Source of the DNA: an uncultured Pelagibacteraceae bacterium
GTDB lineage: Bacteria > Pseudomonadota > Alphaproteobacteria > Pelagibacterales > Pelagibacteraceae
Assembly (NCBI GenBank): GCA_902596915.1
Contig: CACJVQ010000003.1
Location: forward strand, 1-64,000
Direction: 5' to 3'
Length of the DNA stretch: 64,000 nucleotides
Each line of letters starts with the position of its first letter. Position 1 is the first letter of the stretch. This document shows, one piece after another, positions 1 through 8,004 of the stretch. The notes under the pieces were generated by a model. That model did no database searches. It was not told the DNA's origin and worked only from the letters and a program-made list of their open reading frames with translations. A program made the translations under genes and the position numbers.

Positions 1-642
1 AGTGAACAACAGGAGTTTGCAATCTCAAGTCATCAAAAAGCACATGAAGCACAAACAAAAGGAAATTTTAAAAATGAAATAGTATCTATTGGAGATTGTG
101 ACACTGATGGAAATATTAGACCAGGTAGCACAATGGAAAAGTTAGATGGATTAAAACTTGCATTTGATGAAAATGGTACTGTTACAGCAGCAACTTCGTC
201 ACCATTAACTGATGGTGCAGCTGCAACATTAATTTGTGAGGAGAGTTATGCAAAAGAAAATAATTTAAATATTTTGGGTAGAATTGTGTCTACAGCAGTA
301 CAAGGTTGTGACCCTGACTACATGGGATTAGGTCCAATTGGAGCATCGCGAAAAGCTTTGGAGAGAGCTAATTTGTCAGCAGAGAAAATTGATATTGTTG
401 AATTAAATGAGGCTTTCGCGTCGCAATCTTTAGCGTGTATTAAAGATTTAGGTATAGACAAAGATAAAGTTAATTTAGATGGTGGAGCACTTGCCCTTGG
501 CCATCCTCTTGGAGCAACAGGCGCAAGAATTACAGGTAAGGCTGCTGAATTACTTCAAAGAGAAAATAAAAAGTATGCTTTATCTACTCAATGCATTGGG
601 TTAGGTATGGGAATTGCTACAGTAATCGAGTCTGTAAACTAA
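1..642 (+). CDS. Thiolase (acetyl-CoA C-acyltransferase), C-terminal part
   Basis: Thiolases cleave a 3-oxoacyl-CoA with CoA or condense two acyl-CoAs. The reading frame is open from base 1, so the 5' end with the first active-site Cys lies outside the window; the ATG at 133 is internal. Seen here: a SEQQEFAISSHQKA stretch typical of the thiolase middle, the NEAFASQ motif, GHPLGATGAR with the catalytic His, and CIGLGMG with the second catalytic Cys near the C terminus. The gene ends one base before the convergent potC-like gene. Acetoacetyl-CoA thiolase is a reasonable guess, since the carnitine route at 29.6-33.6 kb would release acetoacetate, but substrate chain length cannot be read from this fragment. 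Confidence 0.93.
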   Translation, partial: SEQQEFAISSHQKAHEAQTKGNFKNEIVSIGDCDTDGNIRPGSTMEKLDGLKLAFDENGTVTAATSSPLTDGAAATLICEESYAKENNLNILGRIVSTAVQGCDPDYMGLGPIGASRKALERANLSAEKIDIVELNEAFASQSLACIKDLGIDKDKVNLDGGALALGHPLGATGARITGKAAELLQRENKKYALSTQCIGLGMGIATVIESVN

Positions 643-643
643 A

Positions 644-1498
644 CTATCTATTTATTCCTCTTAATCTTTCAGATCTTCTTCTTAAAAGCTCAGCTGTAAC
701 TAAAATTAATATTGATAAAACAATTAAACATGTTGCTACAGCTAAAATTGTGGGACTAAGTTGTTCCCTAAGACCAGTCCACATTTGAACTGGTATTGTA
801 GTGTTATCTAAACCAGCTAAAAATAAAACAACCACTACTTCATCAAAAGATGTTACAAATGCAAATAAACCACCAGAAATAACGCCAGGTAGTATTAATG
901 GTAAGGTAATTTTCATAAATGTATTAAAAGGATTACTACCTAAACTAGATGCAGCTCTAGTTATACTATGGTCAAATCCTGAAAGTGTTGCAGTAACTGT
1001 GATTACTACAAATGGAGTTCCTAAAATAATATGTGCTAAAATTATGCCTAAGTGCGTTGCGGCTAATCCTACTTTGGCCATGAAAAAGAAAATTGCAACA
1101 CCTGAAATAATTAAAGGAACTATCATTGGAGAAATTAAAGTTGCCATTATCAAACCTTTATAAGGCATATGCCTACTACTTAAACCAAGAGCAGCTAATG
1201 TTCCAAGTATAATTGATCCAATTGTTGCAAATATAGCAATTATAAAACTATTTTTTGCAGCTAAACCCCAAGGGTTTTTAGTTCCATAGACCATATCCTT
1301 ATACCATCTCGTAGAAAAAGCATCTGGGTCGAGTCTTTTCATTCCATCTGTAAATACTAAAAATTCCTCTGCATTAAAAGATAATGGAAAAATTACAAAC
1401 AGAGGCGCTATTAAAAAGAAAAATACACAACCACAAACAAAAAGATAAAAATAATGCCATATTCTGTAATGGGGTTCTGTATATTTTGGTAAAGCCAT
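644..1498 (-). CDS. potC: ABC transporter permease, PotC-like
   Basis: Inner-membrane permease of a spermidine/putrescine-type ABC importer, 284 aa, about the family's usual length. It has about six hydrophobic segments, and the cytoplasmic EAA-type loop is visible around residues 170-195 (AASSLGSNPFNTFMKITLPL), which contacts the ATPase. It is the last gene of the minus-strand series doeA-potA-potD-potB-potC and starts 3 bases after potB ends, so the two are surely cotranscribed. Family membership is clear. The true substrate (putrescine, spermidine or another cationic amine) is not visible. Confidence 0.9.
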   Translation of the reverse strand: MALPKYTEPHYRIWHYFYLFVCGCVFFFLIAPLFVIFPLSFNAEEFLVFTDGMKRLDPDAFSTRWYKDMVYGTKNPWGLAAKNSFIIAIFATIGSIILGTLAALGLSSRHMPYKGLIMATLISPMIVPLIISGVAIFFFMAKVGLAATHLGIILAHIILGTPFVVITVTATLSGFDHSITRAASSLGSNPFNTFMKITLPLILPGVISGGLFAFVTSFDEVVVVLFLAGLDNTTIPVQMWTGLREQLSPTILAVATCLIVLSILILVTAELLRRRSERLRGINR

Positions 1499-1500
1499 AA

Positions 1501-2751
1501 TTATCCTAATTTAATGTTATCAACTCCAACAAGTTTGTTATAAATCCAATAAATAACCAATACTCCTGTCAACAACATCAATCCCATTGCAGAAGCAAAA
1601 CTCCAATCTAAAGTACTTTTCATATGATAAGCTATCTGGTTACTTATAAGTGTTCCAGACGCCCCTCCTACTAAAGCTGGTGTTATATAATATCCAATCG
1701 CGAGTATAAAAACTAATAAGCAGCCTGCACCAATTCCAGGTATTGTAAGTGGAAAATAAATTTTAAAAAAAGCTACTCCAGGGGTTGCCCCTAAAGATTT
1801 TCCAGCTCTCATTAAACTTGGAGAGATTGTTTTCATAACACTATACAAAGGTAATACCATAAATGGTAAAAGTATTTGAGTCATAGCAACATAAGTTCCA
1901 GTTTTATTATACATCATCTCTGGCCTGTTATCGTCTGTAACAAGACCTATCCAAACAAAAAAATCATTTACCAAACCTTGTTGCTGTAACAAAATCATCC
2001 AGCTGGCAGTTCTTACAAGTAATGAGGTCCAAAATGGTAGCAGCACACAAATCATGAGTAAATTACTATACTTCATTGGCAGAGTTGCTAATAAATGTGC
2101 AATTGGATAAGCCATTAAAAAACAAAAAAGAGTTACAAAAAAAGCTACCTCTAATGTTCGTGACCATAAAATTCTATGAATTCTTCTATCTTCAGCTACT
2201 TGTACAATTTTACCATCTTCATTTGAGTACATGTCAACACCCTTCAAATATTTTGAATAAGTGTAGGCTGGAGCTCTTCTTTTAATTGCTCTCCAATAAT
2301 CAACATTTCCCCACCTTTTATGCACTTTCATTATTTGCTCTTTATAGTTCCCTTCCTCAAATTTCTTTTGCTTTCTAGCTAATTTTTTTAGGACACTCTT
2401 AAAGCCATTTTTCTCATAATTTAGTTGGGTTTGCAGCTTTCCTGCTGTCTTATTTTCTACTAAAATTTTGTAATCTAAATAAAAAGCTTTAAACACTTCT
2501 TCGGGCGGAAGCTCTTTACCATCCCACTGTTCCATTGCTTTGTATGTTTTAGGCAGCATGTTTGTGACCATTTTGTCGTCTATACTTCGAGAAAACATGT
2601 CTGCGATAGGAATGATATAAGTAATAATTAGAAATAAGAGTAATGGTGTTACTAAAAGAAAAGCTTTTATTTTATTTTTTTTTTCTGCTTGCTTAAGACT
2701 TTCCTCTAAAGGAATTCCGTCTGTTGATAATATTTTTTGTTCTGAGCTCAT
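1501..2751 (-). CDS. potB: ABC transporter permease, PotB-like, with long insertion
   Basis: Partner permease of the PotC-like protein. It has 416 aa, while typical PotB has about 280-300. The extra length is a charged, Lys-rich segment of roughly 140 residues between the first membrane helix (about 31-50) and the second (about 200-220), probably periplasmic. The C-terminal half has the normal helices and an EAA-like loop (GKSLGATPGVAFFKIYFPL). The start codon follows directly on the U-run of a strong intrinsic-terminator hairpin (2752-2780), which leaves no room for a Shine-Dalgarno sequence. Translation should be weak relative to the upstream binding protein. Long PotB forms with such an insertion occur in other alphaproteobacteria, from memory. 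Confidence 0.88.
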   Translation of the reverse strand: MSSEQKILSTDGIPLEESLKQAEKKNKIKAFLLVTPLLLFLIITYIIPIADMFSRSIDDKMVTNMLPKTYKAMEQWDGKELPPEEVFKAFYLDYKILVENKTAGKLQTQLNYEKNGFKSVLKKLARKQKKFEEGNYKEQIMKVHKRWGNVDYWRAIKRRAPAYTYSKYLKGVDMYSNEDGKIVQVAEDRRIHRILWSRTLEVAFFVTLFCFLMAYPIAHLLATLPMKYSNLLMICVLLPFWTSLLVRTASWMILLQQQGLVNDFFVWIGLVTDDNRPEMMYNKTGTYVAMTQILLPFMVLPLYSVMKTISPSLMRAGKSLGATPGVAFFKIYFPLTIPGIGAGCLLVFILAIGYYITPALVGGASGTLISNQIAYHMKSTLDWSFASAMGLMLLTGVLVIYWIYNKLVGVDNIKLG

Positions 2752-2780
2752 AAAAAAAGGGCGGTTATAAAACCGCCCTT
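2752..2780 (-). terminator. Rho-independent terminator between potD and potB
   Basis: A perfect 10-bp stem (2757-2766 with 2771-2780, AAGGGCGGTT/AACCGCCCTT) with a 4-base loop. On the minus strand it is followed by a run of seven U (2752-2758) that touches the potB ATG. Readthrough is needed for potB and potC unless they have their own promoter, so it probably acts as a partial terminator and as a 3' stabiliser of potD mRNA. Confidence 0.9.
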
Positions 2781-2815
2781 AATATAATATAAAATTAAAG
2801 TCTTTAAAACTTTAA

Positions 2816-3934
2816 TTATTTAATACTAGCTTTCATAGCTTCCCACTGTTCACCAAGCTCTGTACCGTTATCAGCCCAGTACTCAGCGTTCACTAAGAAG
2901 TATTTTTTAAGGTTAGCTGGTGCAGTTGGCATATGTGGAACCATGTTCGTTTTTCCATCTTTATACCAAGGCTCTCCTGCTTCCATAACTGCAATTGATG
3001 ATTTTCTCCATGGAGCATAAGCAATGTATTTTGCACTTCCTGCTAACATTTCAGTATTTGTCATCATTGCTAAAGCTTTCATAGCATCAGCTTGGTTTGG
3101 TCCACCTTTTACTAATGCAAAATATTCGTAGTCAAGACCTTGTCCGTCCCAAACTTGAACTATTGGAGCACCTTCTCCTACTGCTGCATTGAAAAATCTA
3201 CCATTCCAACCAGTTGCCATTACAACTTCACCACTCATTAATAATTCTGGTGGTTGAGCACCTGCTGACCAAAATACACATCCACCATTTGGATCTTCAC
3301 ATAGTGCTTTGATTTTGTTCATAGCTCTAGTTACGTAAGCTGGATCTTCTAATTTCTTATATAGAAATTCTCCACCTTTACCCATTTTTACACCATCAGC
3401 TGCTAATGCAATTTCTAGGTTTGTTAGAGCGCTTTTGTAAATAGCTCTTTTTCCTGGAAATCTTTTTGTATTAAAGAAATCTTTAATAGTTTTTGGTGTA
3501 CTTTTTAACAAGTCACTGTTGTAAGCATAGTTCCAAGAATATAAGATGTTTCCTACTGCACATTTACTAGGCATATCTGTGAAGAAGTCTTCACTTGCCG
3601 GTGTACCATCTGGTGCTGGCGGAAAGTCTTTGTCAAAATCAAATTCAACAAAAATACCTTCATCACAACCATTGATAGTATCATAAGCAAATACGTCTAT
3701 GATATCCCATGTAATTGCACCTGCTTCTTTTTGAGCTTTAATCTCTGATAATCCACCAGAGTAATCTACCCACTCAATCGGTATACCAAGTGCTTTTGCA
3801 GTTGGGTCTCCATAACCTAACTTTTGACTTTCTGTGTAAGCTCCACCCCAAGACGCAACAACAACTGCGAATGCTGATGAAGATACTGAAATAGCAAAAG
3901 TTACAGCAAGTAATAATTTACTTAATTTATTCAT
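2816..3934 (-). CDS. potD: Periplasmic polyamine-type solute-binding protein, PotD-like
   Basis: Captures substrate in the periplasm for the PotABC importer. 372 aa. It has a clear signal peptide (Lys near the N terminus, hydrophobic core, AFA cleavage site near residue 23). The mature protein begins VVVASWGGAYTESQ, typical of the PotD/extracellular solute-binding family 1 group, and contains GWNGRFFNA further on. A strong Shine-Dalgarno (GGAGG, complement of 3939-3943) sits about 5 bases before the ATG and a promoter-like sequence lies upstream, so this gene looks independently and highly expressed. A strong terminator follows. Substrate could be putrescine or spermidine. Because ectoine-hydrolase and eutA-like genes lie upstream, another cationic solute is possible. 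Confidence 0.9.
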   Translation of the reverse strand: MNKLSKLLLAVTFAISVSSSAFAVVVASWGGAYTESQKLGYGDPTAKALGIPIEWVDYSGGLSEIKAQKEAGAITWDIIDVFAYDTINGCDEGIFVEFDFDKDFPPAPDGTPASEDFFTDMPSKCAVGNILYSWNYAYNSDLLKSTPKTIKDFFNTKRFPGKRAIYKSALTNLEIALAADGVKMGKGGEFLYKKLEDPAYVTRAMNKIKALCEDPNGGCVFWSAGAQPPELLMSGEVVMATGWNGRFFNAAVGEGAPIVQVWDGQGLDYEYFALVKGGPNQADAMKALAMMTNTEMLAGSAKYIAYAPWRKSSIAVMEAGEPWYKDGKTNMVPHMPTAPANLKKYFLVNAEYWADNGTELGEQWEAMKASIK

Positions 3935-3970
3935 TTATCCTCCGTTTAAACGTTTTTTTATAAAAAAAGG

Positions 3971-3999
3971 AGTACAGCAACATAGGATTAGAGAGTCAA
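3971..3999 (-). promoter_or_regulatory. Predicted sigma-70 promoter of potD
   Basis: On the minus strand TTGACT (3994-3999) and TGTACT (3971-3976) are 17 bases apart, with a TGC extended -10 directly before the hexamer. It lies in the 98-base gap between potA and potD, about 37 bases before the ATG. This fits an internal promoter giving extra binding protein. Prediction by eye only. Confidence 0.5.
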
Positions 4000-4032
4000 C
4001 AGTCGATTTTGAAAATAATGTAATAATTTAGC

Positions 4033-5118
4033 TTATTTTGGGTCTAAAGCTCTAGCGTCGTGACTGTTCCAACCAATATTAATCTCATTACCAAGTTTTA
4101 TATCTAAATTTTGAGAACTATTTGGAACTTTTAAAATAAATTCTGAATTACCAAGTAAATTTAATCTAACTCTTGTGTGATCACCATGATAAATGACTTC
4201 TTCTATTTTGCCTTTTTGATTATTGTCCATTTTTTCTTTAGGATTGATCAATGCTCTCTCTGGTCTAATTGATACGGTGGTTTTTTCACCAATAGATTTA
4301 ACTGATATTGGGTTTGCAATGATTTCACCCTTGTCTAATTTAACTTTGCAGGATCCATTTGATATATCTGAAATTTCCCCAGCAAAAGTATTATTTTCTC
4401 CAATGAATTCGGCGACAAATGAGTTAACCGGTTCTTCATATAACTTATCTGGGCTTGAGAGTTGTTGAACCTTACCATCATTAAACACTGCAATTCTGTT
4501 TGACATAGTTAATGCTTCACCTTGGTCGTGTGTAACATAGACAACAGTTACACCAATGCTTTCATGAATATGTTTAATTTCGTACTGCATGCTTTCTCTT
4601 AAATTTTTATCTAAAGCACCCAAAGGTTCATCCATTAAAACAACTGCTGGATCAAAAACTAAAGCTCTAGCTACTGCTACCCTTTGTTGTTGACCTCCAG
4701 AAAGTTGCCCAGGCATCCGGTTTCCAAATCCCGACAATGAAACCATAGATAATGCTTTTTCAACTTTTTTATCTATATCGTCTTTTGAAATTTTTCTTAC
4801 TCTTAAAGGAAAAGCCAAATTTTCAAAAACTGTCATATGTGGAAACAGAGCATAATTTTGAAAAACCATTCCAATACCTCTTTTGTGTGGAGGGATATTT
4901 GAAATTGGGTTTTTATCTAAATAGATTTCTCCATTAGTCGGGGTTTCAAAACCTGCAAGCATCATTAAGCATGTAGTTTTTCCTGAACCAGAGGGTCCAA
5001 GCATTGTTACAAACTCACCTTCTTCGATATCCAAATTCAAATCTTTAACTACCAATACTTTTCCATCGTAGCTTTTGTCGACTTTATCAAATTTTACAAA
5101 ATCTTCTTTTTTTGACAT
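4033..5118 (-). CDS. potA: ABC transporter ATPase, PotA-like
   Basis: Cytoplasmic ATPase that powers the PotBC permease. 361 aa, normal for PotA. Walker A GPSGSGKTT at residues 41-49, Q-loop (VFQNYALFPH), signature LSGGQQQR at 139-146, Walker B with DE at 163-164, and H-loop VTHDQGEA. A C-terminal TOBE-like regulatory domain follows (about 240-361, with SIRPERA). It is located between the ectoine-hydrolase gene and potD in the same direction, 45 bases from the former. Assignment to the spermidine/putrescine/iron (CUT1-like) ATPase group is safe; substrate is not. Confidence 0.92.
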   Translation of the reverse strand: MSKKEDFVKFDKVDKSYDGKVLVVKDLNLDIEEGEFVTMLGPSGSGKTTCLMMLAGFETPTNGEIYLDKNPISNIPPHKRGIGMVFQNYALFPHMTVFENLAFPLRVRKISKDDIDKKVEKALSMVSLSGFGNRMPGQLSGGQQQRVAVARALVFDPAVVLMDEPLGALDKNLRESMQYEIKHIHESIGVTVVYVTHDQGEALTMSNRIAVFNDGKVQQLSSPDKLYEEPVNSFVAEFIGENNTFAGEISDISNGSCKVKLDKGEIIANPISVKSIGEKTTVSIRPERALINPKEKMDNNQKGKIEEVIYHGDHTRVRLNLLGNSEFILKVPNSSQNLDIKLGNEINIGWNSHDARALDPK

Positions 5119-5163
5119 AGGTTAGTTTTTAAAACACTTAGTTAAGTTGTTTGCAACAGTTAA

Positions 5164-6333
5164 TTAACTCTTAATGTGTAACTCTTTTGGAAAATTACAG
5201 AATAATTCACACCCTTTTTCTGTAACTCTTATAGCCTCAGAAGCTTCAACCCCCCAATCACCAAATTGCATTACAGCAATCATATGGAAACAGGCATTCG
5301 GTACAAGTTCAGTCATTTCTCCTTTATATATATTAAGAGTATGTTCACCCCAATCTGGCGGGTAACCTATTCCAATTGAGTAACCAGTTCTTGATTTTTT
5401 TTCTATGCCATATTTATCTAAAATACCCCAAAAAGCTTGAGCTACATCATTTGCAGTATTCCCAGGTTTAGTAGCATCTATTCCAGCTTGCAAAGCTTCG
5501 ATAGTTTTGTTCATTGTGTCTATTTTTAATTGATCTGGTTTACCAAGTAAGACTGTTCTTGCCATTGGCGCATGATATCTTTTATAAACTCCAGATAACT
5601 CAACGATTGTCGCCTCACCTTCTACAAACTTATCTTGGGTTGCTGTTAAATGAGATGCAGATGTTCCTTTTCCGGTTGGCAAGAGTGTTGCGATACTAGA
5701 ATACTCTCCTCCAAACTCAGGTGTCCCGTAAAATAAAGTTTTTTGTATGTCGCCTACTGCATCGCATTGTCTGACACCCGGTTTTATTACCTCCATTGCA
5801 GTCTTCATTCCTTTTTCTGAAATTAGTGCAGCAGTTTTCATGTAATTAATTTCTGCATCAGATTTTGCAAATCTTGCCCAATTTACTAATCTTTCTGAAT
5901 CTTTTATTTTTGCATTTGGTAAACCTTGTTTTATCTTTTCATAACAAAAAGCAGTGAAGTAATGAGCGTCCATCTCAACTCCAATTGAAAGCTTATCCCA
6001 ATTTCTGTCTTTAATAATCTGTACTAAATAATCGTAAGGATGTTTTGGCCATGTATGAATATAATTTTCATCATACACAATTATATTTTCATCTTTGAGA
6101 TACGTTTTTATGTAAGCACCTCCTGAATCTTGAGCTCTTACAAAACATAAAGGTTCATCAGCATTAACATGAACAATAGCACACTGTGCATAATAAAAAG
6201 ACCAGGCGTCATAACCAGTTAAATAATTCATGTTATTAGTATCGTGAGAAATCAATAGTTCGATACCTTTATCCTGCATCATCGACTGAACTTTTTTTAA
6301 TCTTTGGTTATATTCGTCTTTAGTAAATGACAT
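5164..6333 (-). CDS. doeA: Ectoine hydrolase-like M24-fold protein (DoeA/EutD)
   Basis: Ectoine hydrolase opens the ectoine ring to N-acetyl-2,4-diaminobutyrate. 389 aa with an N-terminal creatinase-like domain and a C-terminal pita-bread domain. Known ectoine hydrolases share the segments seen here: NMNYLTGYDAWSFY near 35-47, GVYKRYHAPMARTVLLG at 248-264 and SRTGYSIGIGYPPDWGE near 318-334. The metal-binding Asp residues of ordinary M24 peptidases are absent (Glu245 and a HAPM stretch take their places). This matches the metal-free ectoine hydrolases, where that Glu is reported as nucleophile (from memory). His228 matches the conserved creatinase His. The eutA-like gene lies 6 bases upstream. 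The partner deacetylase (doeB/eutE) is not in the window. Alternative: another amidine or cyclic-amide hydrolase of the same clade. Confidence 0.82.
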   Translation of the reverse strand: MSFTKDEYNQRLKKVQSMMQDKGIELLISHDTNNMNYLTGYDAWSFYYAQCAIVHVNADEPLCFVRAQDSGGAYIKTYLKDENIIVYDENYIHTWPKHPYDYLVQIIKDRNWDKLSIGVEMDAHYFTAFCYEKIKQGLPNAKIKDSERLVNWARFAKSDAEINYMKTAALISEKGMKTAMEVIKPGVRQCDAVGDIQKTLFYGTPEFGGEYSSIATLLPTGKGTSASHLTATQDKFVEGEATIVELSGVYKRYHAPMARTVLLGKPDQLKIDTMNKTIEALQAGIDATKPGNTANDVAQAFWGILDKYGIEKKSRTGYSIGIGYPPDWGEHTLNIYKGEMTELVPNACFHMIAVMQFGDWGVEASEAIRVTEKGCELFCNFPKELHIKS

Positions 6334-6339
6334 AAATTT

Positions 6340-7080
6340 CTATCTGAATAATTTACCAAAACCTTCTACAAGGTTATTTTTATTTATTTGGACAAGAGTA
6401 TCCCAAATTAATGCCTGATTGCTTGATAAAACAATCGTGTTAAGTTTTTTTTCAAGTTTATCGATTATTGGTAATACGGGAAGAGCTGTACAAGATACAA
6501 ATAATGCGTCTGCTCCATTTAAATCTATTTTAGATAAGACATCATACAAATAATTTTGGTCTACTTTGCCTATATCGTAATCTGCCTCTATATCAAAGTA
6601 TGAATTGGATGTTATTTCAAATCCCTCTGACTTAAAATATCCCATAACCTCATCATTAAGTTTTTTGCTGTAGGGAGTAAATAGCGAAAGTTTTTTAATA
6701 TTTAACTTTTTTAATGCTTTTATTGCGGCTGTACTTGGCGTTGTAACCTGGGCCATTGGTTTTGCTGCTTTTACCTTTTGCTTTATAGAGTTATAGCCTG
6801 CTGCAATAGTTCCAGAAGTACATCCATAGACTACGCAATCAATATCTTGATCTGGTAAAATGTCTTTTGTTACACTGGTTACTTTATCTGACATTTTGAT
6901 CAGATTTTCTTTAGTTAAAGGATTATAACACTCTATTCTATTAACAAAAAAATCAATTTCTCTATCCTTGATTACATTTATAAAATCTCTTTCAATCATA
7001 AAATCACTTGCAAGAGCAATAAGGCCAATTCGTGGATTTGATTTACTTATGTATTTTGGTTCTATTTTTGTTGAATTCAT
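6340..7080 (-). CDS. eutA: EutA-like protein, Asp/Glu racemase (maleate isomerase) superfamily
   Basis: 246 aa, one-domain-repeat racemase fold. Two Cys motifs expected of this superfamily are present: YGCTSGT (Cys87) and SCTALP (Cys197), with the signature RIGLIALASDF at the N terminus. Proteins of this shape named EutA occur in ectoine-utilisation operons next to eutD, and here the gene precedes the doeA/eutD-like gene by 6 bases. The exact reaction of EutA is not established to my knowledge; isomerisation of an ectoine-derived intermediate is the usual suggestion. Maleate isomerase or arylmalonate decarboxylase are alternatives, but the neighbourhood favours EutA. The gap to the divergent EamA gene is 60 bases and holds a TGATATATT extended -10 (complement of 7095-7103) for this gene. 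Confidence 0.75.
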   Translation of the reverse strand: MNSTKIEPKYISKSNPRIGLIALASDFMIERDFINVIKDREIDFFVNRIECYNPLTKENLIKMSDKVTSVTKDILPDQDIDCVVYGCTSGTIAAGYNSIKQKVKAAKPMAQVTTPSTAAIKALKKLNIKKLSLFTPYSKKLNDEVMGYFKSEGFEITSNSYFDIEADYDIGKVDQNYLYDVLSKIDLNGADALFVSCTALPVLPIIDKLEKKLNTIVLSSNQALIWDTLVQINKNNLVEGFGKLFR

Positions 7081-7140
7081 ATTTTAAAAAAGTGAATATA
7101 TCATAAGTTCTTGAATAATCATTAATATTAAATGAATTGA

Positions 7141-8004
7141 ATGAATTTTAAAGATACTCTAGTTGCATCACTTGTTCCTATCTTTTTAGGTTTTGGTTTT
7201 GTAATTGCCAAACCTGCTTTTGAATCTTTTCCTCCAATACTTCTAATGGGATTAAGATTTATTTTTGCTGCTTCTATTTTAATTTGGTGGTTTCCTATTC
7301 CAAAAGGTTTCTTAAAAAAAATCTTTATCGCTTCGTTTATAGCAAACACCTTGCAATACAGTATTACCTATACTGGTTTAAATTTTATAGATGCATCAGC
7401 GGCAGTATTATTAGTACAAACAGAAGTTCCATTTGGAGTAATATTTGCTTTTTTCATGTTGAAAGAGAAACCAACTTTAAGAGCTTTAATCGGTATAGGA
7501 ATCGCGTTTATAGGAGTTTATATTTTAACTGGTTCACCTAATTTAGATGGAAAAATATTTGGTATCGCTCTTACAATTTTAGGTTCAGCAATATGGGCGC
7601 TTGGCCAAGTAATTGTTAAACCTTTGAGTAAAGAAATTAATCCTTTGGCTTTAGTTGCGTGGCTTGCATTATTTTCTGGACCCACTTTAATTTTAATTTC
7701 TGCAGTAATTGAAGGTGATACCATATCATATTTATCAACTGCTAAATTTAATCATTGGTTAATAGCATTTTACATTGGGTTTATTATGCAACCTATAACT
7801 TATGGCTGCTTTTATTATGTTCTTAAAAATAATCCATTATATAAAGTGTTACCCATAGTGACTATGGGTATACCACCGACTGGCTTGCTTGCAGCAATTT
7901 TTTTATTAGGTGAGAAACCAACAAGTGAATTATTTATTGGAGGACTAGTAATAATATTTGGTGTCATAATGATATTATATAAAAAGAAAGAGGAGGTAAA
8001 TTAA
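7141..8004 (+). CDS. EamA/DMT-family permease
   Basis: Inner-membrane permease of the drug/metabolite transporter superfamily, 287 aa with about ten hydrophobic helices in two EamA repeats (about 5-135 and 145-283). The Pro-Glu-rich ends of helices (FFMLKEKPTL, FLLGEKPTSE) are typical of the family. It opens the plus-strand operon that runs to 13363. Its stop overlaps the start of the next gene at base 8004, so a role in moving a metabolite of that operon is likely. Substrate and direction cannot be read. The start ATG follows the eutA gene divergently. Confidence 0.9.
   Translation: MNFKDTLVASLVPIFLGFGFVIAKPAFESFPPILLMGLRFIFAASILIWWFPIPKGFLKKIFIASFIANTLQYSITYTGLNFIDASAAVLLVQTEVPFGVIFAFFMLKEKPTLRALIGIGIAFIGVYILTGSPNLDGKIFGIALTILGSAIWALGQVIVKPLSKEINPLALVAWLALFSGPTLILISAVIEGDTISYLSTAKFNHWLIAFYIGFIMQPITYGCFYYVLKNNPLYKVLPIVTMGIPPTGLLAAIFLLGEKPTSELFIGGLVIIFGVIMILYKKKEEVN

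Noticed and set aside
801-1163. Open frame of 120 codons on the plus strand
   Set aside because: It lies wholly antisense to the potC-like gene, has low-complexity composition and no family features; the potC frame has clear permease motifs.
5164-6333. Xaa-Pro aminopeptidase or creatinase
   Set aside because: Metal-ligand Asp residues are missing and several segments match ectoine hydrolase much better.
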